Assembly (NCBI GenBank): GCA_003389325.1
Contig: QQVE01000065.1
Location: forward strand, 62,001 to 126,000
Length of the DNA: 64,000 nt
From: Planctomycetota bacterium
GTDB lineage: Bacteria; Planctomycetota; Planctomycetia; Pirellulales; PALSA-1355
Direction of reading: 5' to 3'
Shown here: positions 18,221 to 26,602 of the stretch, piece after piece
How the letters are laid out: each line of letters starts with the position of its first letter
How positions within the stretch are numbered: the stretch's first letter is position 1
Notes under the pieces: generated by a model
What the model saw: only the letters and a program-made list of their open reading frames with translations
Database searches by the model: none
What the model was told of the DNA's origin: nothing
Position numbers and translations under genes: made by a program

Positions 18221-19279
18221 CTACTGTTCCGGCTGAGAGTCCGAGCTGTTGCCGTCGCCCTGCTTCTCGGCGGCGTCGGCACCTTTGTTGGCGCCGTCCT
18301 GTTCACCGCCATGGTCTTTTTCTGCTTCGTCGCTGCCTTCGTCCTTGGCGGCCCGTTCGGCGCCTTCGGTGGGCTCTTTGTCGGACGATTCGACGGCGGC
18401 GTTGGGCACATAGCCTTCGCGCTCGACCAGCGCCTGTCCTTCAGGTCCCAACACCCAGGAGATGAACTCCTGGACGGCGCCCGACGGTTCGCCCAGCGTG
18501 TAGAGATAGAGCGGCCGGGCCAGCGGGTAGCTGCCGTCCAGCGCCGTTTCCACCGTCGGCGGAGCGCCGGGCTCGCCCTTCTTGGCCGATACGTTGAGCA
18601 GCTTGACGTCGTCGGTCTTGTAGCCCATGCCGCTGTAGCCGATCGCGCAGGGGGTGCGCGAGATCAGCGTGGCCAGCTCGGCCGAACCGCTTTGCGAGGT
18701 GGTGCCTTGCTTGTATTGGCGCTCCCCGCCGAGGACCTCTTCGCGGAAGTAGGCATACGTGCCGGAGCTGTTCTGCCGGCTGACTTGCACGATCTGGCCG
18801 TCGCGGCAGAGCGTGTTGTCGACGTCCAGTTGTTCCCAACGAGTGATTTTTCCCCCTTCGCCGTAGATCTCGGCCAATTCGTCGAGCGAGATCGTCTCCA
18901 TGGGGTTGTCTTTGTGGACGTAGATGGCCAGGGCATCGCGGCCGACGATGATTTCCTTGGGCTCTTTGCCGGTATTGTTTTTGGCCAATTCGATTTCGTC
19001 GGGCTTCATGGCCCGGCTGGCCGTGGCGATGTCGATCTTGCCGTTGCACAGCCCGGCGATGCCCATGCCTGAGCCGCCGCCGCGGATTTGCGGCGAGATG
19101 TCCGGGTGCGTCTTGTGGTACTCCTCGGCCCAGGCCTGGCAGAGCTGGAGCATCGTGTCGGAGCCGGTGATCTTGATCGTGCTATCGTCGAGACGCTTGG
19201 AGAAGCAGCCGCCGGCAAGCAGCAGGACGAGGCCGGCTGCCAAAGCAGGCAGTGTCCTGTCGCGATGCTTGGGCATCAT
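18221..19279 (-). CDS. pstS: Phosphate-binding lipoprotein PstS
   Basis: The 352-residue substrate-binding protein carries a lipoprotein signal peptide with lipobox LAGGC, then the PstS fold: TITGSDTM-like start (KITGSDTMLQLC), GGGSGMGIAGLCNGKIDIA and SRQNSSGTYAYF, which line the phosphate site. After the fold the last 45 or so residues are an acidic, Glu/Asp/Gly-rich tail. ATG 19279 (with another at 19276) follows GGAAGGA. It heads the pstS-C-A-B2-B1 operon. The acidic tail is unusual for PstS and may tether or space it. Confidence 0.9.
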   Translation of the reverse strand: MMPKHRDRTLPALAAGLVLLLAGGCFSKRLDDSTIKITGSDTMLQLCQAWAEEYHKTHPDISPQIRGGGSGMGIAGLCNGKIDIATASRAMKPDEIELAKNNTGKEPKEIIVGRDALAIYVHKDNPMETISLDELAEIYGEGGKITRWEQLDVDNTLCRDGQIVQVSRQNSSGTYAYFREEVLGGERQYKQGTTSQSGSAELATLISRTPCAIGYSGMGYKTDDVKLLNVSAKKGEPGAPPTVETALDGSYPLARPLYLYTLGEPSGAVQEFISWVLGPEGQALVEREGYVPNAAVESSDKEPTEGAERAAKDEGSDEAEKDHGGEQDGANKGADAAEKQGDGNSSDSQPEQ

Positions 19280-19506
19280 CCATTCCTTCCGGAGGGCCGT
19301 GGGAGCAGGGAGGGTGTTTCGCCGACGGCGCGCAGCACGTCCGCCCGTGGTCGCAAAGTTCGACGCAAAGAACATGAAGGGACCGCACGCGGCGTTACGC
19401 GACTGTTCCTTCCGGTATGCCGGTAATCGCGCACCGCTTAGAATGACCACCCGCTCCGCCAAGCGCGGAAGGCCGACGCGTTGAAAACAAGTCGACCCCT
19501 TAGTAT

Positions 19507-19531
19507 TTCACGTTCGTTTGTCGACCGTGAA
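19507..19531. promoter_or_regulatory. Inverted repeat in the pstS upstream region
   Basis: TTCACG (19507-19512) and CGTGAA (19526-19531) form a palindrome with a 13-base spacer, 228 bases upstream of pstS. The 335-base gap 19280-19614 is AT-richer near 19500-19560 and otherwise holds only this and a G8 run near 19607. I see no convincing Pho box. It could be an operator for pst or for the small genes beyond. Confidence 0.3.
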
Positions 19532-19614
19532 TATAGGGGACGATTGTTAGTAAATTATTAGGACCGGTGGGGGGTCGTGTGTCACTGGGTTGTGTCCACA
19601 CTGACGGGGGGGGG

Positions 19615-20106
19615 TTAGTCGTCGCCAAACCGTATGTTTCCTGGGTTTGTGTCGTAGTAGTAGATCCCGAATTCCCTCAAGGCCCACGCGAGAGACGCCA
19701 CGTCCCTCCATCTCTCCCCGAACAGCTCCCGGGATTTTTCTGCATGGTCCGCAAGAGCCTCTGCCGAGAAGTCGGGCGGGTTATCGAGCCATGCCTTAGC
19801 GAAGTCCAGAATGTATGGAGGGGCCACGATGCTCATTTCGATGATCAGAAGGTCATCGCTGAATCCGAAGAGCTGGGGGACCGAGAAGCCCTGGATTCGT
19901 ATTACCCGGTTGTCCTTAAATCGTTGATAACACTCAAGTTCTGTGTCATAACTGAATGGTCGCTCGAAGGCTTTGACTGCGGTCTTGCGGCTAGACTTCC
20001 AGACGCAACCGTCCTGGCCTTTCCCGAGTGGGGTTTTCAGATTGAGAGTGATCTTGCATAACTCGGCGTACTTTGTCGCAGCAACCTCAAGCTCTTGGTT
20101 TGTCAT
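19615..20106 (-). CDS. Small protein-kinase-like protein
   Basis: The 163-residue protein has a kinase-type start, LGKGQDGCVWKSSRKTAVKAF (residues 27-47), with a Gly-rich loop and an AVK lysine. Near the C-terminus is YYYDTNPGNIRFGDD, resembling the catalytic-loop Asn and a DFG-like Asp in compressed form. It is far shorter than a normal kinase (about 260 residues) and lacks an obvious HRD. Base composition is lower in GC than the neighbours, hinting at different ancestry. Its start codon abuts that of the divergent gene at 20107. Kinase activity is doubtful. Confidence 0.65.
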   Translation of the reverse strand: MTNQELEVAATKYAELCKITLNLKTPLGKGQDGCVWKSSRKTAVKAFERPFSYDTELECYQRFKDNRVIRIQGFSVPQLFGFSDDLLIIEMSIVAPPYILDFAKAWLDNPPDFSAEALADHAEKSRELFGERWRDVASLAWALREFGIYYYDTNPGNIRFGDD

Positions 20107-20346
20107 ATGGGCCAGCGTTGGCTAGACGGCTATTCGGCCGATGTCGAAATCTACTTGTTGATTGACGGCAAGCGTTTCGACGTTGCCCAGATAACCGATG
20201 GATCGCTCATTCTACGGGATTCATATGAGATCCCAGCAGAAACGGCAGCCGAACTCGTCTTGAAGATAGACGGGCATGAGGAGCGAGAGAAGATTTTTCT
20301 TCGCTCTGGCTCCGAGAGCCGTGAAGAGCCGGTGCCATTCTTCTAG
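20107..20346 (+). CDS. Small hypothetical protein
   Basis: The 79-residue product (ATG 20107) is mostly beta-strand-like, for example DVEIYLLIDGKRFDVAQI, and ends in basic and acidic patches. I recognise no domain. Its ATG touches the start codon of the minus-strand kinase-like gene in the shared string CATATG, so any ribosome site for it would lie inside that gene. It has coding-like codon use, but no Shine-Dalgarno sequence is visible, so it may be unexpressed. Confidence 0.5.
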   Translation: MGQRWLDGYSADVEIYLLIDGKRFDVAQITDGSLILRDSYEIPAETAAELVLKIDGHEEREKIFLRSGSESREEPVPFF

Positions 20347-20449
20347 GCCCGGCGACGATTTGCCCTCATCGCCCCGGGGCACTTCCAACCGGGAATCCGG
20401 CCCTTGCTCATGGGATGTCGGTTACGTCGAGCCTCACGGCATCGCCGCT

Positions 20450-20587
20450 TCAACACAAGCGCGGGTCGATGGTTTTGTTCAGGAACCATGCGGATTTTCT
20501 GGCGGACTTGCCATCGTAGCCCATGCGCCTGCCGAGTTCGTCCAGGCTGATGTCGGCCGCCGCGAATGCGCGCCGGGCGTTCTCCAT
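20450..20587 (-). pseudogene. Remnant of a helix-turn-helix (XRE-like) gene
   Basis: Minus-strand reading gives 45 residues, with LDELGRRMGYDGKSARKSAW matching the recognition part of small XRE-type HTH proteins. It stops early at TGA. Past the stop the same frame continues with DAVRLDVTDIP, as expected for the end of such a domain. Upstream in another frame is VTKRTKR, a likely original N-terminus. Two or more indels therefore seem to have broken the gene. It is probably not functional. Confidence 0.55.
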
Positions 20588-20711
20588 CGTTTGGTGCGTT
20601 TAGTCACCCATTCCGGAAGTCTATTAACGACCCACTATCGACGGGTCGGGGCCGATTGGTGTGTCGAAGGATTGTTGGGCCCCCTGCGGGGTGGGATCGG
20701 GGCAGTTTTCT

Positions 20712-20897
20712 TTAGTCACGCCGCTCGGTGAACATCAAGCTGATGAGCCAGGCCACGGAGACGCTCAGGCTCAGCCAGAGTGGGAGCCATGCGGCCGACA
20801 ACGGCGGGTCGCCGCTCCGCAGGCCAAGGATCGTGGTCGCCACCACGACGCCTGCCAGGATCCCCGTGATAATAGAACTCAGCCTCCTCCTCCCCAT
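20712..20897 (-). CDS. Small membrane protein, hypothetical
   Basis: The 61-residue product (ATG 20897) has a basic start MGRRR and two hydrophobic helices (IITGILAGVVVATTILGL and AWLPLWLSLSVSVAWLISL), then a charged end. Function unknown. An in-frame upstream start would add 26 residues with no membrane segment. It lies alone between the HTH remnant and mnmA. Confidence 0.5.
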   Translation of the reverse strand: MGRRRLSSIITGILAGVVVATTILGLRSGDPPLSAAWLPLWLSLSVSVAWLISLMFTERRD

Positions 20898-20979
20898 CGA
20901 CTCCAAGCTAGTCGCTTCCGGGGCTGCGCTGCAGCCCGCGAACGAGCGGTGGGAAATGCGACGGAGTGGGGGCATTCTC

Positions 20980-21062
20980 TAGACTAGAGGCCAGGACGCT
21001 TGCGGGCGGCCGAGGCATGTTTGGTCGGGCAGGCGATACGACGCCAAGAGGCATCTAGTCTA
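20980..21062. repeat. Inverted repeat upstream of mnmA
   Basis: TAGACTAGAGGC (20980-20991) and GCATCTAGTCTA (21051-21062) are inverted copies with one mismatch, 59 bases apart. The 308-base gap 20898-21205 contains nothing else that I recognise. It may be a weak structured leader, a remnant of an insertion, or chance. Confidence 0.35.
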
Positions 21063-21205
21063 AACGATGCGTTGCATACGCTACGGAGCGGTCTGGCGGT
21101 GACACGCGCGGGTTGCGCGGGCCGTTGCCCCAACTGCCGGCCACGGCTAGATTTGATGCTAGACGGCCGGTTTCTTTTCCTTTCCCCTCAACGTCGAATT
21201 CCTGC

Positions 21206-22315
21206 ATGTCTCGCGTCGTTTTGGCCATGTCTGGCGGAGTGGATAGCAGCGTGGCGGCCCATCTGCTCCGCGAAGCCGGGCACGATGTCGTCGGCGTCTT
21301 CATGCGGCACGGCGAGGCGGCTCCCGAGAGCTGTTCCAGCGGCAAAGCTGTCTCGGGCGGGCTGCCCGTCGTGACGGCCCGCACGGATCACAAGCAGGGC
21401 TGCTGCACGGCCAGCGACGCCGCCGACGCCCGCCGCGTGGCCGATCGGCTCGACATCCCCTTTTACGCGGTCGACTTCCAGAACGACTTCGCCCGGATCA
21501 TTGACTACTTCATCGACGAGTACACGGCCGCCCGCACGCCGAACCCGTGCGTGATGTGCAACAACTGGATCAAGTTCGGCCGGCTGTTCGACTATGCCGA
21601 CAGCGTGGGGGCCGAGTTCGTGGCCACGGGCCACTATTGCCGTCTGGCCATGGGCACCGATGGCCGCCCTGCCCTGCTCCGCGGACTCGACGAGACGAAG
21701 GACCAATCGTACGTCCTGTTCGGCATCGATCGCGACTATCTGGGCCGCATGCTGCTGCCCGTGGGCGGCTACCACAAGCGCGACATCCGGCGGATGGCGG
21801 CCGAATTGGGGCTGGCCGTGGCCGACAAGCGCGACAGCCAGGAGATCTGCTTCGTGCCCGAGGGCGATCATGCGGCGTTCATTCATCGCAAGCGCGGTCC
21901 CGGAGCAACCGGAGAAGTGGTCACCAGCGACGGCCGCGTGGTGGGCACACACGACGGGCTCGAGCGTTTTACGATCGGCCAACGCAAGGGGCTGGGCATT
22001 GCCCTGGGCGAACCGCATTTTGTGGTGCGGCTGGAGAGCGACACCAACCGCGTGGTGCTGGGCAGCAGGGAAGAATTGGCGCGAGACCACCTGACGGCCA
22101 ACCGCACCAACTGGCTCGCCTCGCCGCCGACTGAGCCGGTGCGGGCCGAGATCAAGATCCGCTACAACGCCCGTTTCGCAAGCGGCACGGTGCAGGCGCT
22201 GCCGGGCGAGCGGCTGACCGTCTCGTTCGATGAGCCGCAGTACGGCGTGGCGCCCGGCCAGGCCGTGGTTTGCTACGACGGGCCGCGCGTGCTGGGCGGC
22301 GGCTGGATCGAATAG
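21206..22315 (+). CDS. mnmA: tRNA-specific 2-thiouridylase MnmA
   Basis: The 369-residue enzyme puts sulfur on U34 of tRNA-Lys, -Glu and -Gln. The PP-loop is MSGGVDSSVAAHLL (residues 7-20); the catalytic Cys lies in NPCVMCNNWIKFG and the second Cys in DSQEICFVPEGDHAAFI. Full length and C-terminal beta-barrel (VRAEIKIRYN...) fit the family. ATG 21206 gives the usual N-terminus SRVVLAMSGG. It is a single gene, with floA downstream. Confidence 0.94.
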   Translation: MSRVVLAMSGGVDSSVAAHLLREAGHDVVGVFMRHGEAAPESCSSGKAVSGGLPVVTARTDHKQGCCTASDAADARRVADRLDIPFYAVDFQNDFARIIDYFIDEYTAARTPNPCVMCNNWIKFGRLFDYADSVGAEFVATGHYCRLAMGTDGRPALLRGLDETKDQSYVLFGIDRDYLGRMLLPVGGYHKRDIRRMAAELGLAVADKRDSQEICFVPEGDHAAFIHRKRGPGATGEVVTSDGRVVGTHDGLERFTIGQRKGLGIALGEPHFVVRLESDTNRVVLGSREELARDHLTANRTNWLASPPTEPVRAEIKIRYNARFASGTVQALPGERLTVSFDEPQYGVAPGQAVVCYDGPRVLGGGWIE

Positions 22316-22504
22316 CGGCGTGTCGTGCGGCGTTTCGCGTGGCCTTTCCACGCGCAGAAAGTCGACGATTTGCGAGCTTTGCATCGCCAAATGCCCGCTG
22401 TTCCCACGCAGTTGGGTCGGATATGCTTACATCCAGTGAAGGGTGCCGCCCCGCGGGGCAGGTCGCGCCGCAAGCGAATTTCGGGCTCGAAACGAGGTGT
22501 TGCC

Positions 22505-23521
22505 ATGGCTAACTGGTCCCTGCTACTGGCCCAGCCCGGGCCGCTGCATTGGACGTACTGGGTCGGCGGGCTCATCATCGTCATCTTTGTGTTCCTGTTC
22601 GTGCTGTCCGTGATGATCTACGGACGGCTCTGGTTTCAGGCGTACATGTCCAATGCCCGCGTCGGCTTTTTCAGCCTGATCGCCATGAGCCTGCGCCAGG
22701 TCAATTCGGGCGTGATCCTCAAGTCGAAGATCATGGCTCTGCAAGCCGGCGTCGGCGCCGACCCGACCACGGGCATCACCACCGCGCGGCTCGAGGCCCA
22801 TTACTTGGCCGGCGGAAACGTGCCCAACGTGATCAACGCCATCATCGCCGCCCATCGTGCCGACATCGATCTCGACTTCGACCGTGCCGCGGCGATCGAC
22901 CTGGCCGGGCGCGACGTGCTGGAAGCGGTGCGCACGAGTGTTTATCCGAAGGTGATCGACTGCCCGGATCCGACCAAGGCGAAGAAGTCGCACTTGAGCG
23001 CCGTGGCCAGAAACGGCGTCGAGCTCAAGATTCGTGCCCGAGTGACGGTGCGCACCAACCTGGTGCAGCTCATCGGCGGTGCGACCGAAGATACGATCAT
23101 CGCCCGGGTGGGCGAAGGCATCATCACGTCGATCGGTTCGGCTGCCAGCCATCTGACGGTGATGGAGAACCCGCACCTGATCTCGAAGGCCGTGCTCGAT
23201 CGCGGGCTCGATGCCCACACGGCGTTCGAAATCGTGTCGATCGACATTGCCGACATCGACGTGGGCGAGAACATCGGCGCCCGGCTGCAAGCTGACCAGG
23301 CCGAGGCCGACACGCGCGTGGCCCGCGCCAAGGCCGAGGAGCGCCGTGCCAACGCCATCGCCCGCGAGCAGGAGATGAAGGCCAAGGTTGCCCAAAATCG
23401 TTCGCGGGTCATCCTGGCCGAGGCCGAAGTGCCGCTGGCGATGGCCGACGCCTTCTCGGCGGGCAACCTGTTTGCCAGCGGCGACTCCGAAGGCTCCGGC
23501 GGCAACGGCCGCAGCATCTGA
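22505..23521 (+). CDS. floA: Flotillin-like protein FloA
   Basis: The 338-residue membrane scaffold has one N-terminal membrane helix ([20 protein letters not shown]) and the bacterial FloA core: [35 protein letters not shown] and the SPFH-like region ending in [23 protein letters not shown], a coiled-coil. Bacterial FloA organises membrane microdomains. It is often next to an NfeD gene, but none is here. ATG 22505 is the first sensible start, with GAGGTG upstream. Confidence 0.92.
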   Translation: MANWSLLLAQPGPLHWTYWVGGLIIVIFVFLFVLSVMIYGRLWFQAYMSNARVGFFSLIAMSLRQVNSGVILKSKIMALQAGVGADPTTGITTARLEAHYLAGGNVPNVINAIIAAHRADIDLDFDRAAAIDLAGRDVLEAVRTSVYPKVIDCPDPTKAKKSHLSAVARNGVELKIRARVTVRTNLVQLIGGATEDTIIARVGEGIITSIGSAASHLTVMENPHLISKAVLDRGLDAHTAFEIVSIDIADIDVGENIGARLQADQAEADTRVARAKAEERRANAIAREQEMKAKVAQNRSRVILAEAEVPLAMADAFSAGNLFASGDSEGSGGNGRSI

Positions 23522-23563
23522 CGCGGTTCTGTGCAAGCCGATCCTCGCGCGAGAAACTCAGAC

Positions 23564-24424
23564 ATGACGATCCGCCTCGCCCGTTGTGCGCAAAGTCTGC
23601 GACGCCAATCGCTGGCGGCCGTGCTCGTGCTGATCGCGGGGCTATGCATCACCCCGCTGGCTTTCGGCGATGACCAGCCGAGCGGCGAAGAGCTTGAGCT
23701 GCTTCAGACGTTCCGCGACGAGTTTATCGAGATCACGCCGGGACGCGCGCGGTTTCCGCGGTCGTTCCGGATGGGCAGCGACGATGGCCCGGCGAGCGAA
23801 GCGCCCGAGCACCGCGTGACCTTCAGCGAGCCGTTTGCCATCGCCCGCTACGAAGTGCCGCAGAACCTGTGGCAGGCCGTGATGGGTAACAACCCGAGCA
23901 GGTGGAAGGGGCCGCGCAATTCGGTCGAGATGCTCTCCTGGGACGATGCCGTGGCCTTCTGCCAGCGGGCGACCGAGCGGATGCGGGCCGCGGGCTTGAT
24001 CGAAGCTGAGCAAGTCGTGCGGCTGCCGAGCGAGGCCGAATGGGAGTACGCCGCCCGGGCCGGCACGACGACGCGCTACTCGTTCGGCGACGACGCGAGT
24101 GAGCTGGGCGACTATGGCTGGAGCACGGAGAACGCGGCCGGCAACGATCCGCCGGTGGGCGCAAAGAAGCCCAACGCCTGGAAGCTCTACGACGTACACG
24201 GCTACCTGTGGGAATGGTGTGCCGACGCCTGGCACGACACCTACCAAGGCGCTCCGGCCGACGGCTCGGCTTGGGCCGGCGACGGCCCGGCCGAGAAGCG
24301 CGTGCTGCGCGGCGGCAGTTGGAAAGATCCAGCCGAACAGCTCACCAGCAGCTATCGCCGGGCCGGCGCTGCCGGGCTGGAAGACGACGCCGTGGGGCTG
24401 CGCTGCGTGCTGAGCGCGAACTAG
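23564..24424 (+). CDS. FGE/SUMF1-fold protein without catalytic cysteines
   Basis: The 286-residue protein has a Sec signal peptide (hydrophobic to LAFGDD). Its SUMF1/FGE-fold core shows the usual motifs: FRMGSDDG, YEVPQNLWQAVMGNNPS, VEMLSWDDAVAFC, RLPSEAEWEYAARAG, VHGYLWEWCADAW and VLRGGSWKD. In true formylglycine-generating enzymes the RGGSW motif is followed by two Cys; here it reads RGGSWKDPAEQLTSSYRRAG, with none. It is probably an exported protein of this fold with binding or structural function and is unlikely to activate the sulfatase near 40 kb. Confidence 0.85.
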   Translation: MTIRLARCAQSLRRQSLAAVLVLIAGLCITPLAFGDDQPSGEELELLQTFRDEFIEITPGRARFPRSFRMGSDDGPASEAPEHRVTFSEPFAIARYEVPQNLWQAVMGNNPSRWKGPRNSVEMLSWDDAVAFCQRATERMRAAGLIEAEQVVRLPSEAEWEYAARAGTTTRYSFGDDASELGDYGWSTENAAGNDPPVGAKKPNAWKLYDVHGYLWEWCADAWHDTYQGAPADGSAWAGDGPAEKRVLRGGSWKDPAEQLTSSYRRAGAAGLEDDAVGLRCVLSAN

Positions 24425-24452
24425 CGTGGCGCCCGTTTGCCGATCCGCGACG

Positions 24453-25526
24453 CTACGCGTCGGCTCCCACGACTTCCGCGATGCGCTCGCGGGTGACCGG
24501 CTCGATCACGCCGCGCTCGGTAATCAGGGCCTTGATGAGCCGCGCCGGCGTGACGTCGAACGCCGGGTTGTACACCTGCACGCCCTCGGGCGCCGTCTGG
24601 CGACCGAAACCGTGGGTCACTTCACGGGCGTCGCGCTGCTCGATGGGAATCTGATCGCCGCTGGCCAGCGACAGATCGAACGTGCTGCTGGGCGCCGCCA
24701 CGTAAAACGGAATGTCGTGCGCTGCGGCCAGCAGGGCCACGCCGTAGGTGCCGATTTTGTTAGCGGCGTCGCCGTTGGCGGCAATACGATCGGCCCCGGT
24801 GACCACGGCCTGCACGCGACCTTCGCGCATCACTTGGGCGGCCACGGAGTCGCAGATCAACGTGACGTCGATCCCCCGCTGCTGAAGTTCCCACGAGGTG
24901 AGCCGAGCGCCTTGCAGCAGCGGCCGGGTCTCGTCGGCGTAAACGTGCAGCCGTTTGCCACTTTCGGCGGCGGCGAAAAACACGGCCAGGGCCGTGCCGT
25001 AGTCGGCCGTGGCCAGCCCGCCGGCGTTGCAGTGGGTGAGCACGCCCTGCCCGTCGGCCAGCAGTTCGGCGCCGTAGCGGCCGATGGCGCGGCACATCTG
25101 ACGGTCTTCTGCTTCGATGGCGCGGGCTTCGTCCAGCAGCTTCTGCCGGATCTCCGAGAGCGACGCTTCGCCGCGCAACGCTTCGGCGCAGCGCTTCATG
25201 CGGTCCAGCGCCCAAAACAGGTTGACCGCCGTCGGCCGGCTGGACGCCAGGTACGTGGTCACCTCGTCGAGCCGGGCAAACAGCGCGGCCTCTTCGCCGT
25301 CGGCGGCCGATTGCAGGGCGATGCACACGCCGTAAGCCGCGGCCACGCCGATGGCCGGCGCGCCGCGCACCCGCAACGAGCGAATCGCTTCCCACACGCA
25401 CTCGACGTCGCGGCAGTCCACGTACGTCAACTCGGTGGGCAGCCGCGTCTGGTCGATCAGCGAAAGATGTCCCTCCACGCCGCCGACCCAGGCCAGCGTG
25501 GCGGGGGATTGGGATTCGCGTTTCAT
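24453..25526 (-). CDS. mtnA: S-methyl-5-thioribose-1-phosphate isomerase
   Basis: The 357-residue protein converts methylthioribose-1-phosphate to methylthioribulose-1-phosphate in methionine salvage. Motifs are VRGAPAIGVAAAYG, the catalytic Cys in LTHCNAGGLATADYGTAL and the catalytic Asp in VVTGADRIAANGDAANKIGT. Length is standard. No other mtn gene is beside it. It converges with the FGE-fold gene and diverges from the nucleotidyltransferase gene. Confidence 0.93.
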   Translation of the reverse strand: MKRESQSPATLAWVGGVEGHLSLIDQTRLPTELTYVDCRDVECVWEAIRSLRVRGAPAIGVAAAYGVCIALQSAADGEEAALFARLDEVTTYLASSRPTAVNLFWALDRMKRCAEALRGEASLSEIRQKLLDEARAIEAEDRQMCRAIGRYGAELLADGQGVLTHCNAGGLATADYGTALAVFFAAAESGKRLHVYADETRPLLQGARLTSWELQQRGIDVTLICDSVAAQVMREGRVQAVVTGADRIAANGDAANKIGTYGVALLAAAHDIPFYVAAPSSTFDLSLASGDQIPIEQRDAREVTHGFGRQTAPEGVQVYNPAFDVTPARLIKALITERGVIEPVTRERIAEVVGADA

Positions 25527-25620
25527 ACTGGGCCCGTGGAGGTGGTGGTGAGAACTTTCGTGTGCCGGGCTTCCTATGCTACGTTATGTGCCGTGGGGGC
25601 CCGATAGCGAAAGGGGATTT

Positions 25621-25648
25621 TTGTCCTATCGGATCCGAGAGGTAGAAT
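25621..25648 (+). promoter_or_regulatory. Promoter candidate with embedded palindrome
   Basis: TTGTCC (25621-25626), a 16-base spacer and TAGAAT (25643-25648) stand 49 bases upstream of the nucleotidyltransferase start. The spacer contains the perfect palindrome TCGGATCCGA (25629-25638), a possible operator. The surrounding 170-base gap is AT-richer than average. Confidence 0.45.
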
Positions 25649-25696
25649 AAAGGAATAGGCGAGCCCGAGTACTCTACAGTCCCCCGCTCTCATGCC

Positions 25697-26590
25697 ATGG
25701 CCACGCGAACCGGGAATCTCGATCCTTCCGCGACACCGGCTCTGGCGGCCGGTTATGAGCAGCAACTCAACGACGACCCAAGGTGGGCATTGAGCGAAGG
25801 AAGTCGCCATTTTGAAGAGAAGAGCGCCGTTTTCGACGCCCTTCACAAGATCGCCGGCCGGCTCGACGAGTTGCATATTCCCTATGCAATCATCGGAGGA
25901 ATGGCCCTCTTCATGCACGGTTTTCGTCGCTTTACCGACGATGTCGACGTGCTCGTCCGTAAGAGCGACCTGAAGCTTGTTCACGAGAAGTTATCGGGGC
26001 TTGGTTATCTGCCGCCCCACCGGCATAGCAAGCATCTACGCGACGTCGGCAACGGCGTCCGCATCGAGTTTCTCACTTCCGGCGACTACCCGGGAGACGG
26101 CCTCGAGAAACCGGTTGCCTTCCCAGATCCTGGCACAGTGGCCATCGAGAGCGGTTCGATCAAGTACATCAATCTCGAGAAATTGATCGAATTGAAGCTC
26201 GCCTCGGGGATGACCGGCGCTGGGCGGCTGCGCGATCTGGCCGATGTGTCCGAACTCATCCGACTGCTCGATTTGCCGGCCGGCTTCGCCGATCGACTCG
26301 ACCCGTACGTGCGTCCGGCGTACGACGGCTTGTGGCGTCAATCCCGGCAGCGATTCGTCATGCGTTTGAAAAAGCCGGACCCCGCAGTACCGGCGACGAT
26401 CGATGACCTGAGCGCCATGCTTCCCGAGCAGGCCGAAAGCCTGAAGGCCATGAAACGCGACGGGATCGCGATTGATGCCTCTCGTAGCGGCGCGTCGCAC
26501 GCGTATCTCGTGACGACCGATCCCCAGGTCGCTCGGAAGTACGACATGATCGAGGAATCGGAGTATTGGAGCGACGACTCGGATACTTAG
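25697..26590 (+). CDS. Nucleotidyltransferase-fold protein, AbiEii/DUF6036-like
   Basis: In this 297-residue protein the core around residues 54-82 reads AIIGGMALFMHGFRRFTDD then VDVLV, matching the GG...R-x-T-x-D-x-D pattern of polymerase-beta-type nucleotidyltransferases such as AbiEii. AbiEii toxins normally sit beside an AbiEi antitoxin; none is found here. The tail is charged, ending in DMIEESEYWSDDSDT. It may be an orphan or a housekeeping relative. Activity is not certain. Confidence 0.65.
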   Translation: MATRTGNLDPSATPALAAGYEQQLNDDPRWALSEGSRHFEEKSAVFDALHKIAGRLDELHIPYAIIGGMALFMHGFRRFTDDVDVLVRKSDLKLVHEKLSGLGYLPPHRHSKHLRDVGNGVRIEFLTSGDYPGDGLEKPVAFPDPGTVAIESGSIKYINLEKLIELKLASGMTGAGRLRDLADVSELIRLLDLPAGFADRLDPYVRPAYDGLWRQSRQRFVMRLKKPDPAVPATIDDLSAMLPEQAESLKAMKRDGIAIDASRSGASHAYLVTTDPQVARKYDMIEESEYWSDDSDT

Positions 26591-26602
26591 CGTCCGATCG
26601 CC

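Noticed and set aside
20276-20987. Several plus-strand frames over the HTH remnant and small membrane protein
   Set aside because: No start with a ribosome site and no domain. The minus-strand readings are more protein-like.
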